The position numbers were made by a program, and so were the translations under genes. The notes beneath the pieces were generated by a model. It saw only the letters and a program-made list of their open reading frames with translations. It was not told the DNA's origin and did not search any database. This document shows, in pieces, positions 59,073 through 64,000 of a stretch of DNA of 64,000 nt. The stretch lies in assembly GCF_003268005.1 (NCBI RefSeq), contig NZ_CP014213.1, forward strand, positions 1,240,001 through 1,304,000, given 5' to 3'. This DNA is from Methanosphaera sp. BMS (GTDB taxonomy: Archaea > Methanobacteriota > Methanobacteria > Methanobacteriales > Methanobacteriaceae). Position 1 is the first letter of the stretch, and every line of letters starts with the position of its first letter.

Positions 59073-60845
59073 ATGAAACTTAGTATTATTATACCTACAT
59101 ATAATGAAGAGGAATACTTGCCGAATCTACTTGAAAGCATCAAAAGGCAGGATTTTGATGATTTGGAGGTAATCGTGGCAGATAGCCATTCCACGGACAA
59201 AACGGTTGAAATAGCAAACAGTTACGGTTGTAAAATTGTAAATGGCGGTCTTCCGGCTGTAGGTAGAAATAATGGTGCACGTATTGCCACTGGGGAGTTT
59301 CTGTTATTTTTAGACTCCGATTCTGTGTTGACAAATGACTATCTTAAACAGGCTGTTGAGGAGTTTGAGCTGCATAACCTCGGCATTGCAATTACACAGA
59401 TTGTACCGTTAGAGAAGGGTTTTATTAATGAATTATCACATGAATTTGCAAATTACATGACCAAGAAGATTTCTGCCATCAAGCCACATGGTGCCGGCTG
59501 TTACGGCATATTGACTTATAAATCACTGCATGAAGAGGTGGGCGGCTTTGATGAGGCCATTGATTTTGGAGAGGATACCGATTATATTGAAAGAGTGGCT
59601 AAAATTAGCAGGTTTAAGGTACTTGAGACTCCACGGCTTCTCATATCAACCCGTAGGCTTAAGGAGGAAGGCCTTAAAACAATTGCCTGGAAGTACGCCA
59701 AAAGTACTGCATACCAGTTGATGGGACGTAAGGTTACCCTTAAGCAGCTTGACTATAGCTTTGAGCATGAAAAGCATAACACGCGTATATTCTATTCCCT
59801 TTGTGGTGAGGGATTGGGTCATGCAATCCGTAGTGCCGTTGTGATTGAATTCTTAATAAATGAGGGATACGACCTGATGGTATTTGCCAGTGACCGTGCT
59901 TATGATTATCTTAACGCCAAATTTGAGAATGTGTATTATATTGGCGGATTCAATACCGTTTATGAAAACAACAGTGTAAAAAACAAGAAGACCTTTGCAT
60001 ATAACATGAAGGACGTGCCAAGTGATCTTAAAAACAATATGAGCATGATGTATAAGTTGGCCAGGAAGTTTAAGCCGGACATTATCGTATCTGACTTTGA
60101 ATTTTATGCAAACCTGCTTTCGCATATGCTGAGAATACCTCTTATCAGTATTGACAATATGCACGTATTGACCGAGGCCAGGTATTCATCCCCCCATAAG
60201 TACCTGAAGGATAGGATTTTCAGTGAAGCGGTTGTTCATGCATTCATACAGAAGGCCGACAGAACATTAATCTATTCATACTTCTATCCCGAACTTAAAA
60301 ACGAGGGCACCAAGTATGTTGATCCGATTATTAGGGACGAAATTATTAACCTTAAATCAACGGTTGGAAGTCATATCCTCGTATATCAGACGAGTGACTC
60401 CAATAGGAAGTTAATTGAACTTCTTAAGGATAATCCGGACAAGAAATTTATCATATATGGTTTTCACAAGGACTTAAGGGATGATAATCTTCTCTTTAGA
60501 ACATTCAGCGAAACACAGCTGTATGATGACTTTAGAAGTGCCGAATGTGTCATTACCAATGGCGGTTTTTCATTTATCACCGAGGCCTTGCAGTTGGAAA
60601 AGCCTGTTTTGAGCATTCCAGTCAATAAGCAGTTCGAACAGATACTTAATGCAATCTATATCGATAGGCTGGGCTATGGTGAGCATCATGATACCATCAA
60701 CCAGGAGATACTTGACAATTTCCTTGATAATACCGACAAGTACAGAAAAAACATTCAGAATAACTTCCATAAGCTAAAAAATAATGATGAAACATTAAAT
60801 GAACTCAAGAATGCCATTGATGAAGTTGTAGGAAAGAACAATTAG
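59073..60845 (+). CDS. fused glycosyltransferase: GT2 domain plus GT-B (MurG-like) domain
   Basis: A 590-residue two-domain protein. Residues 1 to about 225 are a GT2 (GT-A fold) domain: SIIIPTYNEEEYLPNLLESI, then the DxD motif in LDSDS (about 91-95) and the acceptor loop GFDEAIDFGEDTDY. From about 235 (RIFYSLCGEGLGHAIRS) a GT-B domain of the MurG/GT28 type follows, with GGFSFITEALQLEKPVLSIPV (about 497-517) as the nucleotide-sugar binding C-terminal lobe. No membrane segment is visible, so it acts in the cytoplasm, probably adding two sugars in sequence to a lipid-linked or nucleotide-linked glycan. Confidence 0.85.
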   Translation: MKLSIIIPTYNEEEYLPNLLESIKRQDFDDLEVIVADSHSTDKTVEIANSYGCKIVNGGLPAVGRNNGARIATGEFLLFLDSDSVLTNDYLKQAVEEFELHNLGIAITQIVPLEKGFINELSHEFANYMTKKISAIKPHGAGCYGILTYKSLHEEVGGFDEAIDFGEDTDYIERVAKISRFKVLETPRLLISTRRLKEEGLKTIAWKYAKSTAYQLMGRKVTLKQLDYSFEHEKHNTRIFYSLCGEGLGHAIRSAVVIEFLINEGYDLMVFASDRAYDYLNAKFENVYYIGGFNTVYENNSVKNKKTFAYNMKDVPSDLKNNMSMMYKLARKFKPDIIVSDFEFYANLLSHMLRIPLISIDNMHVLTEARYSSPHKYLKDRIFSEAVVHAFIQKADRTLIYSYFYPELKNEGTKYVDPIIRDEIINLKSTVGSHILVYQTSDSNRKLIELLKDNPDKKFIIYGFHKDLRDDNLLFRTFSETQLYDDFRSAECVITNGGFSFITEALQLEKPVLSIPVNKQFEQILNAIYIDRLGYGEHHDTINQEILDNFLDNTDKYRKNIQNNFHKLKNNDETLNELKNAIDEVVGKNN

Positions 60846-60866
60846 ATAACCCCCATTAATTTACTA

Positions 60867-60873
60867 TTTTTTT
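60867..60873 (+). terminator. oligo-T terminator after glycosyltransferase gene
   Basis: Seven T, 22 bp past the stop. Confidence 0.45.
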
Positions 60874-60985
60874 AACTAATCCCATGGTAATTATTTCAAT
60901 AATAATTCAGGAAATCCATGGCAAATCATTTTAATAACATTAATCATAGATAATATTAAGAATTTAAATAATTGGAGCAATTTAA

Positions 60986-61465
60986 ATGTATAAAAAGATA
61001 TTGATGATAACGGCAGTTGTTGTAATCATACCAATGTTAATATCAAGTGTAAGTGCTGTTGGTATGGCTTCGGCAGGTTATGATGATTTGATAGGTTACT
61101 ATGGCCTTGACACCCCGGCGGGAAGTTCCGGTTATACCTACTCCATTGCAACGGATGATGGAGTCTTCTATATGAGTGACGAGCAGGCAGATACTCTCGG
61201 TAAGCGTGACTACACCCTGCATAAGCTGGTAGAGTATGACTTAAACAAGTATAGTGATTCATTTGGGCCTGATGCTGTAATCTGGGGAAGTGGCGGTTTT
61301 AACTTTGTATATGATCTTCATCATGACAGGGATACCGAGTGCTTCCAGATAGAAAATAACCAGGAGTTTTCATTTGACTATAAAAGTGGCCAGCATGTTG
61401 GATACAACAAGGACGCCAAGGTTGTAACCAGGCTTTACAATAAGGATGGAAGTGTAATGACATAA
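60986..61465 (+). CDS. small secreted protein, unknown
   Basis: A 159-residue protein with a signal peptide (residues 1-25, core ILMITAVVVIIPMLISSVSA). The mature part of about 135 residues is acidic and rich in Tyr, Gly and Asp, with few Lys and one Cys, ending KDGSVMT. A Gly-rich stretch, WGSGGFNFVYD, lies near the middle. It has no domain I recognise. TTGGAG precedes the ATG by about 9 nt. Short adhesin-like or extracellular proteins of this kind are common in this group of methanogens, but function is open. Confidence 0.7.
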   Translation: MYKKILMITAVVVIIPMLISSVSAVGMASAGYDDLIGYYGLDTPAGSSGYTYSIATDDGVFYMSDEQADTLGKRDYTLHKLVEYDLNKYSDSFGPDAVIWGSGGFNFVYDLHHDRDTECFQIENNQEFSFDYKSGQHVGYNKDAKVVTRLYNKDGSVMT

Positions 61466-61482
61466 ACACACTCCTTTTATCA

Positions 61483-61489
61483 TTTTTTT
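61483..61489 (+). terminator. oligo-T terminator
   Basis: Seven T, 17 bp past the stop of the secreted protein. Confidence 0.45.
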
Positions 61490-61529
61490 ATAAAAAAGTA
61501 CATAAATCTCTTTTTAAATATATACATTT

Positions 61530-62000
61530 ATGTTTAGACCTATGAGAAGAATTAATCAACAGTTAGATATGAATGAATGTATGAGTATAATTGAAAAGTC
61601 CCCCAGGGGTACATTGGCTGTTCTGGGTGATGATGACTACCCATATACCGTTGTCTTAAATTATGTTTATTATGACGATAAGATCTATTTTCATGGAGCC
61701 CAGGAAGGTCATAAGCTAGACAGCATAAGAAATCATGATAAGGTATCCTTTTGCATACTTGATGATGGAGTTAAACTGGAGGATAACTGGTGGCTTACAT
61801 TTAGGAATGTCATCTGTTTTGGAAGGATAAATGAAATTGATGATAAAGAAAAGATAATTTCCATTTTAAGGTTGTTTGGTGATAAGTATTTTCCAAGCAA
61901 TGATATTACAAACGATGAAATTGCCAAATTCAAGGACCGTACATTGATTTTGGAGTTGGAAATCGAACATGTGACTGGAAAGCGGGTTAATGAAAAATAA
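61530..62000 (+). CDS. pyridoxamine 5'-phosphate oxidase family flavoprotein (NimA-like)
   Basis: A 156-residue FMN-binding split-barrel protein. The motif RGTLAVLGDDDYPYTVVLNYVYYDDKIYFHGAQEGHKLDSIRNHDKVSF, from about residue 26, is the classic Nim/PNPOx core, with FHGA and GHKLD contacting flavin phosphate. Related proteins reduce nitroimidazoles or other small oxidants, or bind haem/F420. The real substrate here is not known. The leader is short: a TATA-like TTTAAATATATA sits within 25 bp of the ATG. Confidence 0.85.
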   Translation: MFRPMRRINQQLDMNECMSIIEKSPRGTLAVLGDDDYPYTVVLNYVYYDDKIYFHGAQEGHKLDSIRNHDKVSFCILDDGVKLEDNWWLTFRNVICFGRINEIDDKEKIISILRLFGDKYFPSNDITNDEIAKFKDRTLILELEIEHVTGKRVNEK

Positions 62001-62067
62001 CATCCAAAAAAAGTGGGAAAAGATTAATGATTGATGTATGTCATCAAGAAAAATAAGAAAAAAGGGA

Positions 62068-62916
62068 TTATTTCAATTGTTCAAGCAATGCCTTTTCAAA
62101 CGATTCATAAGATGGGGTCCTATCCGTGAATATTTCAAAAGCGGTTATTCCCTGATAAATCAGCATGTTTGTACCACTGATTGTGGTGGCTCCATTATCC
62201 TTTGCCATTTTAAGTAGTTTTGTCTCCAGCGGATTGTAGATTATATCCATTACCACATGATTTCCATTTATTTTTTCGGTTTTTATGGGAGTATCTGCAT
62301 CTACATTAGGATACATTCCTATTGGTGTGGTGTTTATGATTATATCCACATCTTCAAGTATAATGTCTGCTTTTTCAATGTCCACATAGCTTATCTGGTC
62401 AAATCCCGTTTGTTTTTTTAGGTTGTCTATCAATTGAATTGCATTGTCCCTGCTTCTGTTTGCTATTGTTAAACTGTTTATTCCATGATTGAGCAATGTG
62501 AATGTTATCGCCTTTGACGCTCCTCCAGCACCCAGTACGAGTACCTTTTTATCTTTAAGATCCGTGTATTTTTCAATGGACTTAACTGCCCCGGTTCCAT
62601 CGGTATTGTATCCCCTGGCTATCCCATCCTTAAATCTTATTGTATTTACCGCATTGATTCGTCTTGCCGTGTCGTCAACTTCATCCAGGTATTCTATTAT
62701 ATCCGTCTTGTAGGGTATTGTCACATTCAATCCAACCAATCCCATGGTCTTGGCCGATTCTATAAGATGGGATAAATTCCCTTTTTCTATCTTGAATGCC
62801 ACGTATACATAGTCCATACCCAGTTGTTTATATGCCGCGTTGTGCATCGGTGGAGATAGACTGTGTTCTATGGGATTGCCTATTACGGCCACCACTTTTG
62901 TCTTTCCTGTTATCAT
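62068..62916 (-). CDS. aroE: shikimate dehydrogenase
   Basis: A 282-residue NADP-dependent enzyme reducing 3-dehydroshikimate. The substrate-binding SLSP (about 18-21), catalytic Lys in NVTIPYK (about 64-70) and Asp in NTDG (about 104-107) are present, with the cofactor-binding GAGGASKA (about 130-137). Family length about 270-290. ATG at 62916. Convergent with the flavoprotein gene, 67 bp apart. Confidence 0.96.
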   Translation of the reverse strand: MITGKTKVVAVIGNPIEHSLSPPMHNAAYKQLGMDYVYVAFKIEKGNLSHLIESAKTMGLVGLNVTIPYKTDIIEYLDEVDDTARRINAVNTIRFKDGIARGYNTDGTGAVKSIEKYTDLKDKKVLVLGAGGASKAITFTLLNHGINSLTIANRSRDNAIQLIDNLKKQTGFDQISYVDIEKADIILEDVDIIINTTPIGMYPNVDADTPIKTEKINGNHVVMDIIYNPLETKLLKMAKDNGATTISGTNMLIYQGITAFEIFTDRTPSYESFEKALLEQLK

Positions 62917-63306
62917 ATGTTCATCTTCCTTATCAATTATCGATTATCACAAAAATAATTAAAGTCATCATATTGTTGTTTTACATATTTTTAGTTAAAA
63001 TTATTATACTATTAGTTATATATATTTAAATATTAGTAAATAATGAAAATGTCTGTATGAATTGTTGATGGATACAGTGATATCCTTTGACAGTTTATGT
63101 GAATGTTTAATTATTTTTTCAAGAGTTTAAAATGTGTCTTGTTTTAAAGTATATTTAAACCACCTATTTTTTTATATTATTAGGATAAGATGTGTTTTAT
63201 TTAGTTTTACCCTGGTTTATTTATCTTGACTGTATGGATTATGATTAATGTAAGTATTCCAGTATAGAATTAAATTTTATAAGTAATTTTAGGACGTGTA
63301 TTAAAT
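62917..63306. other. divergent promoter region of aroE and hisS
   Basis: About 390 bp of AT-rich DNA with TATA-like words (63017-63030 and 63144-63180). No gene or structured RNA seen. Confidence 0.5.
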
Positions 63307-64000
63307 ATGGATTTTACAAAACCAAGAGGAACAAGGGATTTTCTAATAGAGGATATGAAGGAACGTAAATACGTTGAAAATACCATTAGAAAGACAGTTG
63401 AAAGTTATGGATTCAATGAGATAAAAACGCCGATATTTGAGGATTTGGAACTGTTTACCACAAAAAGTGGAGATGCAATAAAGGAGGAGATTTATCACTT
63501 CCAGGATAAGGGCGGCCGTGACTTGGCATTAAGGCCGGAACTTACAGCCAGCGTGTCACGTTTATATGACAACAACCTCCAGAAGAGTGCAAAACCGTTG
63601 AAGATGTACTACTTCGGCAGCTGTTTCAGATATGAACGACCACAGGCAGGACGTTTCAGACAGTTCTGGCAGTTTGGCGTGGAGGTTATAGGTGGAACAC
63701 CCGTCTATAACGAGGCCGAGATAATAGCAATGGCAAACGAGACCCTTAAAAGATTGAAGATTCAAAACTATGAGGTTGCAATAGGCCATTTGGGAATAAT
63801 AAAGGGTGTTCTAAACCACCTGGATATCCCATCAGATAAACAGACACAAATCATTGCCAGTATCGATAAGCAAGATTATGATTTGCTTGATGAAATCCTT
63901 ACAACATGCAATGTCAACGATGAATATAAAAACATCATCACAAGCATCATCAATGTCAACGGCTCACATGATGATTTAAACAGCATCCGGGATTTACTGC
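63307..64000 (+). CDS. hisS: histidyl-tRNA synthetase, 5' part
   Basis: The first 231 residues of a class II synthetase charging tRNA-His, cut by the window end. It starts MDFTKPRGTRDF, the family N-terminus, followed by class II motif 1 around TPIFEDLELFT and motif 2 FRYERPQAGRFRQFWQFGVE (about 112-131). LRPELTASVSR precedes motif 2, as expected. ATG at 63307 fits the family start; only a weak SD precedes it. Frame open to the window edge. Confidence 0.95.
   Translation, partial: MDFTKPRGTRDFLIEDMKERKYVENTIRKTVESYGFNEIKTPIFEDLELFTTKSGDAIKEEIYHFQDKGGRDLALRPELTASVSRLYDNNLQKSAKPLKMYYFGSCFRYERPQAGRFRQFWQFGVEVIGGTPVYNEAEIIAMANETLKRLKIQNYEVAIGHLGIIKGVLNHLDIPSDKQTQIIASIDKQDYDLLDEILTTCNVNDEYKNIITSIINVNGSHDDLNSIRDLL

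Overview
The window looks like a chromosomal segment of a methanogenic archaeon of the order Methanobacteriales, most likely Methanosphaera or a close relative. I infer this from very AT-rich intergenic DNA, a 69-residue archaeal histone, ABCE1, Orc1/Cdc6, aIF2-gamma, aIF5B, archaeal RNA polymerase subunits, a geranylgeranyl-lipid prenyltransferase, and adhesin-like proteins built from Ig-like domains. The species was not tested by any search.

Layout. 0.5-2.0 kb: a methyltransferase and a DUF368 polyprenyl-phosphate carrier, both on minus. 2.5-5.0 kb: an 812-residue adhesin-like protein. 5.2-7.2 kb: a dUTPase-like gene translationally coupled to an acetolactate-synthase-like enzyme. 7.3-10.3 kb (minus): a SPASM radical SAM enzyme and ABCE1. 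11.1-16.3 kb (plus): histone, two overlapping GT-C membrane proteins and a KH/PP-loop ATPase. 16.3-18.0 kb (minus): a 45-codon DUF3096-like membrane protein and argininosuccinate lyase. 18.3-39.6 kb (minus): one uninterrupted 7,090-codon gene for a giant secreted protein with a parallel beta-helix head and a very long stalk of Ig-like domains. The stalk shows a higher-order repeat of about 1.8 kb and a duplicated block of about 1.08 kb that looks identical by eye.

40.4-48.6 kb (minus) holds an information-processing cluster read L7Ae, S28e, L24e, Ndk, aIF5B, S6e, aIF2-gamma, PIN, PPase, Rpo7, Spt4, dephospho-CoA kinase, S24e, S27ae. The order matches my memory of Methanothermobacter. The PIN gene appears frameshifted at a heptamer of slippery type. 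From 49.2 kb the genes turn to plus: a small membrane peptide behind a TATACCC operator-like dyad, the lipid prenyltransferase, Orc1/Cdc6, archease, an Upf1-like helicase, RtcB, an MTA/MTI phosphorylase, NadA, an unknown membrane protein, a two-domain glycosyltransferase, a small secreted protein and a flavin-binding protein. AroE (minus) and the 5' part of hisS (plus) close the window.

How the genes may work together: archease, helicase and RtcB suggest an RNA repair and tRNA-splicing neighbourhood. The lipid carrier, GT-C proteins, two-domain glycosyltransferase and adhesins suggest a cell-surface programme. The two adhesins share a C-terminal module pair and lack any anchor I recognise, so that module is a candidate for an undescribed surface-retention signal. 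No rRNA, tRNA, CRISPR array or intact insertion sequence was seen.
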